Source of the DNA: DATLLN01 sp963720885
GTDB taxonomy: Bacteria; Actinomycetota; Thermoleophilia; Gaiellales; JAICJC01
Direction: 5' to 3'
Length of the DNA: 64,000 nucleotides
NCBI GenBank assembly: GCA_963720885.1
Contig: CAVRGW010000004.1
Span: 465,722-529,721, forward strand
Both the position numbers and the translations under genes were made by a program. The first letter of the stretch is position 1, and the number at the start of each line of letters is the position of its first letter. Below are positions 56,797 through 64,000 of the stretch, in pieces. The notes beneath the pieces were generated by a model. The model worked only from the letters and a program-made list of their open reading frames with translations, was not told the origin of the DNA and did not search any database.

Positions 56797-57183
56797 ATGA
56801 GCGCGTACACCCGCACCAACCTGGAAGATGTGAAGGACTCAGCGCCGCAATTCGGCTTCGGCGAGGTGCAGGAGGCGCATTTCGCGAACGGCGACCTGGA
56901 GACCCAGCAGACCGGCGTCAGCTTCCACCGGGTCAAGCCCGGCAAGCGGCAGGGGTTCGCGCACCGCCATGACGAGGCCGAGGAGGTCTACGTCGTGATC
57001 GGCGGCAGCGGCAGGGTGAAGCTGGACGACGACATCATCGACCTCGAGCGACTGGACGCCGTGCGCCTCGCGCCCGGTGTTACTCGGCAGTTCGAGGGCG
57101 GCCCGGAGGGCATCGAGATCCTGGTCTTCGGCGCCCGCCATGAGGGCGACGGCGAAACCATCAACGACTGGTGGACCCAATAG
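56797..57183 (+). CDS. Cupin-domain protein
   Basis: A 128-residue protein from ATG 56797. QTGVSFHRVKPGKRQGFAHR then HDEAEEVYVVIGGSGRVKLD is the first cupin motif (two His and a Glu as metal ligands) and LERLDAVRLAPGVTRQFEGG the second. It ends GDGETINDWWTQ. Single-domain cupins bind a metal and may act as isomerases, dioxygenases or sensors. It starts 20 nt before the exonuclease gene region and shares its strand. Confidence 0.85.
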   Translation: MSAYTRTNLEDVKDSAPQFGFGEVQEAHFANGDLETQQTGVSFHRVKPGKRQGFAHRHDEAEEVYVVIGGSGRVKLDDDIIDLERLDAVRLAPGVTRQFEGGPEGIEILVFGARHEGDGETINDWWTQ

Positions 57184-57202
57184 CTGCGATGATCGCAGCT
57201 CG

Positions 57203-58028
57203 ATGATCGTCCATCTGATCGACGGCACGTACGAGCTGTTCCGCCAGTTCTACGGCCGCAAGCGGTTCAAGAAGGACGGCGACCACCCGCTGGGCGCCGC
57301 GGCCGGCGTGTGTGCCTCGCTGCTGCAGATGATCGAGGGCGGCACGACACACGTGGGCGTCGCCACCGACCACGTGATCGAGTCGTTCCGCAACGACCTG
57401 TGGCCGGGCTACAAGACCGGCGCCGGCGTCGACCCTGCCCTGCGATCGCAGTTCGAACCGCTCGAGGAGGCGCTCGAGGCGATGGGCGTCGTGGTCTGGC
57501 CGATGATCGAGCTCGAGGCGGACGACGCCCTTGCCTCGGCCGCACGGATCGCCGAGGCCGACCCGGAGGTCGAGCAGGTCTGCATCTGGTCGCCGGACAA
57601 GGACCTTGGGCAGTGCGTGGACGGCGACCGCGTGGTGCAGGTCGACCGCCGCGCCGACGCCATCCGCGACGCCGCCGCGATCCGCGAGAAGTTCGGCGTC
57701 GACCCGGTGCTGATCCCCGACCTGCTTGCGCTGGTCGGCGACTCCGCCGACGGCTACCCGGGGATCAAGGGCATCGGCAAGGTCGGCGCCGCGCGGATGC
57801 TGAACCAGTACGGGCCGATCGAGTCGTTCCCGCCGGAGGCGCTGGCCGACGAGCGCCGCGAGCTGGCGCTGCTGTTCAAGGACCTGGCGACGCTGCGCAC
57901 CGGCGAGCAGCTGTTCGCGGTCGGCGGACGACCTGCGCTGGGAAGGCCCGGCCGAGGCGTTCGCGGATGTCGCGGAACGCCTCGGCGACGAGCGCCTCCT
58001 CGAGCGCAGCCTGGCCGCGCCCCGCTAG
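57203..58028 (+). pseudogene. 5'-3' exonuclease (FEN/PIN-type) with a C-terminal frameshift
   Basis: MIVHLIDGTYELFRQFYGRK (catalytic Asp 7), ELEADDALASAARIAE (acidic pair near 105-110), CIWSPDKDLGQCVDGDRVVQ and the helical clamp LVGDSADGYPGIKGIGKVGA belong to the polymerase-I-type 5'-3' exonuclease family. At about 57922 the frame shifts; the next frame gives ADDLRWEGPAEAFADVAERL then GDERLLERSLAAPR and TAG 58026-58028, the natural end. All catalytic residues are before the shift. In this well-kept stretch a sequencing indel is likely. Confidence 0.88.
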
Positions 58029-58032
58029 TTCG

Positions 58033-58929
58033 TCAGCTTCCCGAGGGGAAGTTGGACAGCGTGTCGTCCAGATAGTTCGGCACGTACGCCGTGCCTCGCA
58101 CCTTGTCGATCGCGATCCCGAGCGGCTCCGTGCCCACGGTCACCGAGTTGGTCACCTTGAGCGTCGCGAGATTGAGAAAGGCGACGTCGCCGGTTCCCGG
58201 CGAGTCGGGGAACGTCGAGTTGACGACGAGCAGCGTCGTGCCGGTCGAGTCCAGTGCGATCGGCCCGGCGTTCAGGTCGGAGACGCCAGGGAAGAGACGC
58301 GTGACGGGCACGAAGGCCAGCTCCTTGCCTGTTGACACCTCGACGATCTGCAGGCCGCCGAGGCCCATCACGAACGCCCGCTTGCCGTTGTTGCCGAAGG
58401 CGATCGACTGCACTGGGCCGGCCTCCTTGACCGCGAACTTGCGGGTCATCTGCATGGTCGACGTGTTGACCACCCAGATCATCCCCGAGAAGCTGCTGCC
58501 GGCCCAGACCGAGCGACCGCTCGGCGTCTTCTGCACGGTCATCGGGCCGCGCGGCAGCGGCACGTGCTTGACGACGACGTTGTCACTTGTGCGGACAACG
58601 GCCAGGCTCTTGTCGGTGAGCAGCGAGATGAACGCGTATTGCACGCCATCGGCGACGGCGGCTGTGACCGCGGTTGCGCCCAGACCGATGTTGACCACGC
58701 GCGTCACCTTGCGGGTCTCGGTGTCGAACACCTTCATCTTCTCCCGCGGGAACAGCCCGATGTAGGCGCGCGTGTTGCTGCGCACCAGTCCGATCGCGGT
58801 CTGGTCAACGGGGAACGGCCCCGGCGTCGTGCCGATGTCGGCGACCTGCCGCTTGGTCAGCAGGCTGACGACCGACAGGCTGCCGTCCTCCAGGACGTAC
58901 GCCTCCGACCGGTTCTGCGAGATGACCAC
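58033..58929 (-). CDS. YVTN-type beta-propeller protein
   Basis: About 298 residues of repeating strands: NRSEAYVLEDGSLSVVSLLT, RKVTRVVNIGLGATAVTAAV, SGRSVWAGSSFSGMIWVVNT, GKRAFVMGLGGLQIVEVSTG and TVGTEPLGIAIDKVRGTAYV, the form of seven-bladed YncE/lactonase-like propellers. Upstream in frame the reading continues PAPTIQVGSNPVNVVIS without an ATG, so the true start, which probably carries a signal peptide, is not visible; GTG 58929 is kept. It may be secreted. Confidence 0.7.
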   Translation of the reverse strand: MVISQNRSEAYVLEDGSLSVVSLLTKRQVADIGTTPGPFPVDQTAIGLVRSNTRAYIGLFPREKMKVFDTETRKVTRVVNIGLGATAVTAAVADGVQYAFISLLTDKSLAVVRTSDNVVVKHVPLPRGPMTVQKTPSGRSVWAGSSFSGMIWVVNTSTMQMTRKFAVKEAGPVQSIAFGNNGKRAFVMGLGGLQIVEVSTGKELAFVPVTRLFPGVSDLNAGPIALDSTGTTLLVVNSTFPDSPGTGDVAFLNLATLKVTNSVTVGTEPLGIAIDKVRGTAYVPNYLDDTLSNFPSGS

Positions 58930-59075
58930 GTTGACGGGATTGCTCCCGACCTGAATCGTTGGCGCCGGCGTGGGCGGAGATGCATGCAGACCCCTTCCCG
59001 AAACCCACTACTTGCGAACGAAACGACCCTATCATCGCTGTGTGGAGCATCACCAAACCGGGTACCGTCGTCCGC

Positions 59076-59501
59076 ATGGACGATCAGGAATCGGCGATGG
59101 TCAAGCGCTCGGCAAGGCAGTTCGCGACCCGATGGGCGCGGCGGAATCCGCGGACGTTGGCAAAGGCGGCCGGTACGGTCGCATCGCATCCTGTGCGAAC
59201 CGTGCGGTTCGTCGGCCACGCGCGGCAGGCCAACGAGGTCGCCCGCGACCCGCGCGCCGCCCCGGCCGCGTCGCGCGGCTTCGGTGCCGTGCGCGACGCG
59301 GGCAGGGCGGAGCTGACCGACCCCGAGTTGTGGCGGGTCCTCGGCGAAACGGCGCTGACGCTGGCGAGCGTCTACGACGAGTCGCGCAGGCGCCGCGCGC
59401 GGCGGCGCCTGATCACCCGAGTCGTCGTCACCGCGGCGGCGGTCGCCGTCGTCTCGGGCGGCGTCACCTGGATCACTTCGCGAAGGGCGTCCGGAACGTG
59501 A
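59076..59501 (+). CDS. Hypothetical protein with C-terminal membrane helix
   Basis: A 141-residue basic protein: MDDQESAMVKRSARQFATRW, ARRNPRTLAKAAGTVASHPV, then a helical region and a single membrane segment near the C-terminus (LITRVVVTAAAVAVVSGGVT). The ATG at 59076 follows GGGTACCGTC. It converges with the ferritin-like gene, overlapping it by 29 nt. No family is recognised. Confidence 0.5.
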   Translation: MDDQESAMVKRSARQFATRWARRNPRTLAKAAGTVASHPVRTVRFVGHARQANEVARDPRAAPAASRGFGAVRDAGRAELTDPELWRVLGETALTLASVYDESRRRRARRRLITRVVVTAAAVAVVSGGVTWITSRRASGT

Positions 59502-60294
59502 TCCGCTCGAACACGTCGCCGTAGACGTTTCCCTGGAACTCGATCGGCTGGTACTCGAACGAGTTGCCCGGCCGTGGGCTCATGAACCCGTCGGCCTTCA
59601 CCAGGTCGACGACCTGCGGCGTGGTGTGGAAGAACACCGGCGTGTAGGCCCAGTTGTCGGGCGGCCCGGTGGGCACCGTGCCGTTGCCGCCGGGGTTGAT
59701 GTTGGGCAGGCGCTCGAACCCCGCCTCGGCGGCGATCTGGCGCGCGAGCACCCGGTGCTCCGCCTCGTTGCAGGCGATCTGCGCCATGATCTGCGCCTCG
59801 CGCGGGCGGCCCTGCGCCGCCAGCTCCCGTACCGCCGCCAGGAAGGCCGTGTCGAACACGCCCTCCAGGTGCTGCTGGGCGATCACGAACGTCCGCAGGT
59901 CGGAGAACGTCATCGAGCCTGCCGGGAAGCTGAAGCGTGTGGTCGGCTGCACGGCGACGCCGGTCAGCGTGGCGAAGAAGCGCTGATGGATCTGCTCGTG
60001 GATCGCCGCGGCCTTGAAGTAGTCGAGGTCGTCGTCCTCGAGCCCCAGGCCGTTCGCGACGCCGCGACTGTAGAGCGTCACCGCCAACTGCTCGGCGGTC
60101 TGCGTGATCTGGAAGATCTTGCCCGCCGGCGTCACTGAGCCTCCGCTGGCCCTGGCCGCCGCCTCGCCGAACATGCCGCCGGCGACGGCCAGTCCGCCGG
60201 CCAGCGCGCCGCTGCGCAGCAGCGATCGCCGTGACATCAGCCCGAGCAGCTCGACGCTGGTCGCGTTCCCTGGGGTATCGATTCGGTCGGTCAT
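59473..60294 (-). CDS. Tat-exported ferritin-like domain protein
   Basis: A 273-residue protein. A twin-arginine signal (SRRSLLRSGALAGGLAVAGG, residues 21-40) leads into a ferritin-like four-helix domain: IFQITQTAEQLAVTLYSRGV, LDYFKAAAIHEQIHQRFFAT, FVIAQQHLEGVFDTAFLAAV and AQIMAQIACNEAEHRVLARQ, with E-x-x-H pairs for a di-iron centre. It ends with a non-helical tail. The desiccation-related Ferritin_2 branch fits best. It is exported folded and may store or detoxify iron outside the cell. Confidence 0.85.
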   Translation of the reverse strand: MTDRIDTPGNATSVELLGLMSRRSLLRSGALAGGLAVAGGMFGEAAARASGGSVTPAGKIFQITQTAEQLAVTLYSRGVANGLGLEDDDLDYFKAAAIHEQIHQRFFATLTGVAVQPTTRFSFPAGSMTFSDLRTFVIAQQHLEGVFDTAFLAAVRELAAQGRPREAQIMAQIACNEAEHRVLARQIAAEAGFERLPNINPGGNGTVPTGPPDNWAYTPVFFHTTPQVVDLVKADGFMSPRPGNSFEYQPIEFQGNVYGDVFERITFRTPFAK

Positions 60295-60445
60295 CGGCCC
60301 ATCCTTTCCTCACCGCTCGCGGGTCTCGCGGCTGGGCATGACGCGAGACCCCTGGACCGCCGCATACCGGCGGGCGGGGGCTGCGGATTGCGCTGCGGTG
60401 AGCGACGTCACCGCCCCGTGGCGGCGACGTGACGCGGGTCACCGG

Positions 60446-60661
60446 CTAGCCGCCGACGCCCTTCATCGCCTCCTGGCGCTCCCACGCCGCGATCACGATC
60501 CGCGCGACGTCTCCGACCTCTTCGCCCTGGCTGACGAAATCGGGCAGCTCGACGGTGGTCTCGAATCCGCTCTCGTGCAGGAGCGTGACGGTGCGCCGGT
60601 CGCCGGCGTCGTGCGTCCGGAAGGACCCGTAGCGCCAGCCCTGCGTCCCGGGGATGTCCAT
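60446..60661 (-). CDS. Small hypothetical protein
   Basis: A 71-residue soluble protein from ATG 60661: MDIPGTQGWRYGSFRTHDAG, DRRTVTLLHESGFETTVELP and VGDVARIVIAAWERQEAMKG. An antiparallel sheet then a helix. An in-frame GTG a little upstream (VDEHLMD) is an alternative start. It lies between the ferritin-like and flavin-reductase genes on the same strand. No family is recognised. Confidence 0.5.
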   Translation of the reverse strand: MDIPGTQGWRYGSFRTHDAGDRRTVTLLHESGFETTVELPDFVSQGEEVGDVARIVIAAWERQEAMKGVGG

Positions 60662-60726
60662 GAGGTGCTCGTCCACACCAAGTAATTGCCTGTCTGGGCC
60701 ACGCCCCAAACACCGGGCGGCGGTAG

Positions 60727-61215
60727 CTACGCAGGGTGTCCGGGGTGGAAGCCGGCTGCGTCGCGCACACGGAGCACGACCGTGTTGCCGGCGGCATCGC
60801 CCCCGGCCGGCTCCAGCAGGAACCCCGTGTGGTCGCCCATCGGCGTGCGCTCGAGGATCCGCCCGATCATCCGGGTGGGGCAGCCGTCCAGGAGCGGCAC
60901 GCCCTCCGGGCCGGGCGTCCATGCGCACCGGGCGAGCTTGTCGACGCCCTCATCGGCGGTCTGCTCGCCGAACAACCGGGCGAGGTCGAGCCGGTCGGCC
61001 GGGACGAGGTGCACCGCGAGCACGTCGGCCTCCATCGCGCGCCGGTAGGTGGCGTTGAGGACCGAGAGGCACACCAGCAGCCGCGGCGGCTTCATGCTCG
61101 CCTGGGTGGCGAACCCGACCAGGCAGCCGTCCGGCGATCCGCCGCCGACCGTGACGATCAGAAGCGGCGGGTCGCCGGCCCGGCTGATCTGCTCGAACGC
61201 ATCCTCGGCGCTCAC
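60727..61215 (-). CDS. Flavin reductase-like domain protein
   Basis: A 162-residue protein from GTG 61215: PPLLIVTVGGGSPDGCLVGF, ATQASMKPPRLLVCLSVLNA, TYRRAMEADVLAVHLVPADR and LARLFGEQTADEGVDKLARC are the typical sequence of the flavin-reductase/FMN-binding split barrel. It should bind FMN or FAD and reduce it with NAD(P)H, or serve as an accessory. No partner monooxygenase lies next to it. Confidence 0.85.
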   Translation of the reverse strand: MSAEDAFEQISRAGDPPLLIVTVGGGSPDGCLVGFATQASMKPPRLLVCLSVLNATYRRAMEADVLAVHLVPADRLDLARLFGEQTADEGVDKLARCAWTPGPEGVPLLDGCPTRMIGRILERTPMGDHTGFLLEPAGGDAAGNTVVLRVRDAAGFHPGHPA

Positions 61216-61319
61216 GCCCGAGGACGGTACCCTGCGACACCGTTTCCATGTGCACCTCCGTGGCATGTCGTGACACGGCTACTGCGTCCGGGCGGCCGGT
61301 GGTCTTACGACGGCGGCGC

Positions 61320-61787
61320 TCAGACCGTGGGCTTCGACACCATCAGCCAGAGGATCGCCAGCATGCACGCGGCCGCCAGGTAGTTGGCGATCCGCGACGG
61401 CGGGTCGTCGAGCAGCGACCGCAGCTCCGGGGTGGCGGCCTCGCCCCGCTCGGCGAGCTGCGTCGCAATCCGCCGGGCACGCTTCGGCCGGCGGCCGCCG
61501 AGCGCGCCGAGCACGACCATGGCGACCAGCAGGGCGAGTGCCGCCTCGATCCAGCCGGTGCGCAGGCTGAGCTGGTCGAGGTGCACGAGCCACAGTCCGC
61601 AGATCAGCACCAGCCCCGTCCCGGCTCCGATTGCTGCGGCGCCGATCCGTGTCAGGCCGAGCAGCAGTGCGATCTCCGCCGGCGCCTCTCCCCGGCGCGC
61701 CGCCTCGAACGCCACGCCGGCGGCGACGATGCCACCGGCCAGCAAGAGCGCACCCGTGATGTGGAGGAACAGCGCCACGTCGTGCAC
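61320..61787 (-). CDS. DUF2269-like membrane protein
   Basis: A 155-residue protein from GTG 61787 with four helices: VALFLHITGALLLAGGIVAA (with the conserved H-I-x-x-A of the family), GLTRIGAAAIGAGTGLVLIC, GWIEAALALLVAMVVLGALG and RIANYLAAACMLAILWLMVS. The layout matches small DUF2269-type membrane proteins. It is divergent from the ArsR gene at 61868 with its start 80 nt away. Function unknown. Confidence 0.7.
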   Translation of the reverse strand: MHDVALFLHITGALLLAGGIVAAGVAFEAARRGEAPAEIALLLGLTRIGAAAIGAGTGLVLICGLWLVHLDQLSLRTGWIEAALALLVAMVVLGALGGRRPKRARRIATQLAERGEAATPELRSLLDDPPSRIANYLAAACMLAILWLMVSKPTV

Positions 61788-61832
61788 GACCCCACGGTAG
61801 CGACACAGCAGGGCTCTGACCCAATCGTCCGC

Positions 61833-61860
61833 TTTACATATGCTGATATGGGTATATGAT
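61833..61860 (+). promoter_or_regulatory. ArsR promoter with palindromic operator
   Basis: TTTACA (61833-61838) and TATGAT (61855-61860) form a promoter with a 16-nt spacer. CATAT-GCTG-ATATG (61837-61850), a perfect inverted repeat, lies in the spacer. The expected transcript start (about 61867) coincides with ATG 61868. Confidence 0.7.
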
Positions 61861-61867
61861 GCTTCGC

Positions 61868-62224
61868 ATGGCACGAGCAGCAACTACGGCAGACGCGTTC
61901 AACGCGGTGGCAGAGCCCCGGCGGCGGCAGATCCTGGATCTGCTGGCCGGCGGCGAGCGCCCGGTGAACGACCTCGTGCAGGCGCTCGACCTCGCCCAGC
62001 CGCAGGTCTCGAAGCATCTGCGGGTGCTGCGCGAGGTGGGGGCGGTCGAAGTGCGCGAGGAGGGCCGGCGCCGGCTCTATCGGCTCAACGGCGAGGCGCT
62101 GAAACCCATCCACGACTGGGTCAAGACGTACGAGCAGTCCTGGAACGAGCGCTTCGAGCAGCTCGATGCGGTTCTGGAAGACCTCAAGCGAAAGGACGAT
62201 GACGGAGATGGCGATGACGAGTAG
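61868..62224 (+). CDS. ArsR-family transcriptional regulator
   Basis: A 118-residue protein: TADAFNAVAEPRRRQILDLL, AGGERPVNDLVQALDLAQPQ, VSKHLRVLREVGAVEVREEG and RRRLYRLNGEALKPIHDWVK, then an acidic tail (KRKDDDGDGDDE). The winged helix is of the type seen at 33359. ATG 61868 is chosen over 61856 and 61859, which overlap the -10 box. Translation would be leaderless. It overlaps the next gene by 26 nt (or 11 nt). Confidence 0.88.
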   Translation: MARAATTADAFNAVAEPRRRQILDLLAGGERPVNDLVQALDLAQPQVSKHLRVLREVGAVEVREEGRRRLYRLNGEALKPIHDWVKTYEQSWNERFEQLDAVLEDLKRKDDDGDGDDE

Positions 62225-62702
62225 CGGCACAGCGAAGGTCACCCTCCCCACCGATCGGCAGATCCTGATCACGCGGGAGTTCGACGCACCGAAGCACCTG
62301 GTGTTCAAGGCGTGGACAACGCCCGAGCTCGTCCGGCGGTGGTGGACCACCGACCGGGGCGAGATGACGGTCTGCGAGATCGACCTGCGGGTCGGCGGCA
62401 CCTGGCGGTACGTGATGGTCACTCCCACCGGCTTCGAGGTCGGCTTCCACGGGGAGTTCCGGGAGATCGTCCCGGACGAGCGGATCGTCTCGACCGAGGC
62501 GTACGAGGGCATCCCCGATCCCGACGGCAACGCGTCGCTGAACACGCTCATGCTGACCGAGGAGGACGGCCGGACGACGATGACCGTCCTCGTCGAGCAC
62601 CCGACGCCCGAGGGCCGCGACGCCCACATCAACTCGGGCATGGAGGCGGGCATGCAGGACGCGCTCGACCTGCTGGAGGAGATCGCCGTCTCGCTCCGCT
62701 GA
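62199..62702 (+). CDS. AHSA1-type SRPBCC protein
   Basis: A 167-residue protein: VTLPTDRQILITREFDAPKH, LVFKAWTTPELVRRWWTTDR, GEMTVCEIDLRVGGTWRYVM and GFEVGFHGEFREIVPDERIV, TTMTVLVEHPTPEGRDAHIN, ending MEAGMQDALDLLEEIAVSLR. The whole order, including the GGxWRY strand, is the classic AHSA1/SRPBCC pattern. Starts at 62199, 62208 and 62214 are possible; 62199 has AAGGA upstream and 62214 has GGAG 7 nt upstream. Together with the ArsR gene it is a typical regulator-ligand-binding pair. Confidence 0.88.
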   Translation: MTEMAMTSSGTAKVTLPTDRQILITREFDAPKHLVFKAWTTPELVRRWWTTDRGEMTVCEIDLRVGGTWRYVMVTPTGFEVGFHGEFREIVPDERIVSTEAYEGIPDPDGNASLNTLMLTEEDGRTTMTVLVEHPTPEGRDAHINSGMEAGMQDALDLLEEIAVSLR

Positions 62703-62768
62703 CGGTCGACGGGCCGCCTGGTGTGCGGGTCGCTTGCGAAGCCGGGTGCGCAGGCGGACAATCCTCCG

Positions 62769-64000
62769 ATGGGCACCACCACCCGGTTGACCAGCGCCGT
62801 CGTCGCGCCCCTGCTGGAGCGCGACGACGCGCTGGTGGTCCTGCACAGCTCATTGTCCGAGGTGCGATCAGGCGTCGGCCGGATGCTGCTGGTTTCCGGC
62901 GAGGCGGGCGTCGGCAAGACGGCGCTGGTGCGCTCGTTCACCGCGTCCGTGCGCGGCTCGGCCCGCGTGCTCGAGGGGGCGTGCGACGCCCTCGCCGCCC
63001 CACGCCCGCTGGGCGCCTTCGTCGACATCGGCGGTGGCTCGGGCGACAGGCTGCGCGAGCTGGTTGCGCAGGATCCCACGCCGCACGAGGTGTTCGAGGC
63101 GCTGTCCGAGGAGCTCTCCGGCCCGCCGTCCGTGCTGGTGGTCGAGGACGTGCACTGGGCCGACGAGGCGACGCTCGATGTGCTGCGCGTGCTCGGCCGG
63201 CGGATCGAGGGCGTTGACGCGTTGGTCATCCTCACCTACCGCGACGACGCCGTCGGGCCGGTGCACCCGGTGCGCATGCTGCTCGGCGATCTCGCCACCG
63301 CGCCGGGGCTCGGGCGGGTCGCGCTGGAGCCGTTGTCTACCCAGGCAGTCGCCGAGATGGCAGCAGGGTACTCGCTGGATGCGGCCGAGCTCCACCGGCT
63401 GACCGGCGGTAACCCGTTCTACGTGCACGAGGTGCTGGAGGCGGGCGGTGACCAGGTGCCGGCGACGGTGGGTGAGGTGGTCTACACCCGCGCGGCGCGG
63501 ATGAGCGAGGACGCCCGATCGGTGCTGGAGTCGGTGTCGGTGGCGCCGCCGGCGCTCGAGCCCTGGGCGCTCGAGGCGGTCTGCGGCGCGGCCGCGGGGG
63601 CACTGGACGAGTGCCTGGCCGGCGGCATGCTGGTCGACGACGACCGCCGAACGCGCTTCCGGCACGAGCTCGCCCGCATGGCGATCGAGGCGGAGCTCGG
63701 GCCATCCCGCCGGCGTTGCCTACACCGCGAACTCTTGGCCGCCCTGGGCGACCCGACGAGGGGCATCGACCCAGCGCGTCTGGCCCATCACGCCGAGGGA
63801 GCGGATGACGCCGCGGCCGTGCTGCACCTGGCGCCGGTCGCCGCGCGCCGTGCCGCCGCGGTCGGAGCGCATCGTGAGGCGGCGGCGCAGTACGCGCGTG
63901 CCCTGCGGTTCGCCGCCGCACAGCCGGCCGCCAAGCGGGCGGAGCTCGAGACGCGGCTGGCCGATGCGCTGTATGCGACCGACGACCAGGTCGAGTCGAT
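62769..64000 (+). CDS. AAA-domain (MalT/LuxR-type) regulator, 3' end beyond window
   Basis: From ATG 62769 an open frame runs to the window edge (about 410 residues). The N-terminal AAA_16-type ATPase has LVSGEAGVGKTALVRSF (Walker A, residues about 42-58) and VLVVEDVHWADEATLDVL (Walker B near 121), and LTGGNPFYVHEVLEAGGD (sensor region near 218). A helical TPR-like part begins near 350 (HREAAAQYARALRFAA). A C-terminal LuxR helix-turn-helix is expected but lies outside. Such LAL regulators control whole pathways and respond to nucleotide and ligand. Confidence 0.85.
   Translation, partial: MGTTTRLTSAVVAPLLERDDALVVLHSSLSEVRSGVGRMLLVSGEAGVGKTALVRSFTASVRGSARVLEGACDALAAPRPLGAFVDIGGGSGDRLRELVAQDPTPHEVFEALSEELSGPPSVLVVEDVHWADEATLDVLRVLGRRIEGVDALVILTYRDDAVGPVHPVRMLLGDLATAPGLGRVALEPLSTQAVAEMAAGYSLDAAELHRLTGGNPFYVHEVLEAGGDQVPATVGEVVYTRAARMSEDARSVLESVSVAPPALEPWALEAVCGAAAGALDECLAGGMLVDDDRRTRFRHELARMAIEAELGPSRRRCLHRELLAALGDPTRGIDPARLAHHAEGADDAAAVLHLAPVAARRAAAVGAHREAAAQYARALRFAAAQPAAKRAELETRLADALYATDDQVES

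Noticed and set aside
1..64000. Defence systems, secondary-metabolite assembly lines or a prophage
   Set aside because: No restriction, toxin-antitoxin, Cas, polyketide/NRPS or phage structural genes could be recognised on either strand.

Overview
The window looks like chromosomal DNA of a high-GC actinobacterium. The gene content (cupredoxin-like and choice-of-anchor secreted proteins, DUF2254, ferritin-like Tat proteins, many ArsR/SRPBCC pairs, PAP2-LPG synthase fusions) is most like Thermoleophilia (Solirubrobacterales/Gaiellales). That placement is inferred from protein style, not from a marker gene.

The window has two halves. Positions 1 to about 31.5 kb are an accessory, decaying region. 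It holds a broken carbohydrate cluster (GH15 enzyme, aldose 1-epimerase, glycogen-debranching fragment, sugar-porter fragment; 1-3.5 kb), two MarR regulators with small membrane proteins, a membrane metallophosphoesterase, an ATP-grasp-like protein, a two-component system (8.8-11.2 kb) and a DUF2254 membrane protein. An overlapping minus-strand gene set follows (EamA-like transporter, PAP2 phosphatase, Gfo/Idh/MocA oxidoreductase, class III aminotransferase; 15.3-19.3 kb), and it is divergent from a relic orotate-phosphoribosyltransferase/M20-amidase set. Two IS3-type scars (14.3 and 21.3 kb) bracket this block. From 21.5 to 30 kb most genes are truncated or carry one or more frameshifts, mixed with an IS3 element (24.57-25.81 kb), IS fragments and three copies of a tRNA-like dispersed repeat. 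An intact IS110 transposase and a tRNA-Arg gene close the region.

From 32 kb to the end the DNA is mostly intact, densely packed housekeeping and metabolic sequence. It has an M20 peptidase, an ArsR plus two SRPBCC proteins, an EmrB/QacA-type exporter, an acyl-CoA dehydrogenase, a minus-strand polyamine-type ABC transporter operon (potD-B-C-A) continuing into a VOC protein and a YtcJ-type amidohydrolase, and a divergent CoA-ligase/dienoyl-CoA-reductase operon behind a TetR-like palindrome. Cell-envelope genes follow (PIG-V-like mannosyltransferase, repeat protein, Ser-rich anchored protein, cell-wall amidase, PAP2-LPG synthase fusion), then a 5'-3' exonuclease, beta-propeller protein, ferritin-like Tat protein, another ArsR/SRPBCC pair and the start of a large AAA/LuxR-type regulator cut by the window edge. 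Two tRNA-Ser genes (CGA and GCT) lie here.

Recurring themes are ArsR-SRPBCC modules (three loci, each with a different visible operator), -10 boxes placed so that translation is probably leaderless, and stop/start overlaps of 4 nt linking neighbours. Single-base frameshifts are frequent on the left and rare on the right (33.95 and 57.92 kb). Some could be sequencing indels rather than true decay.
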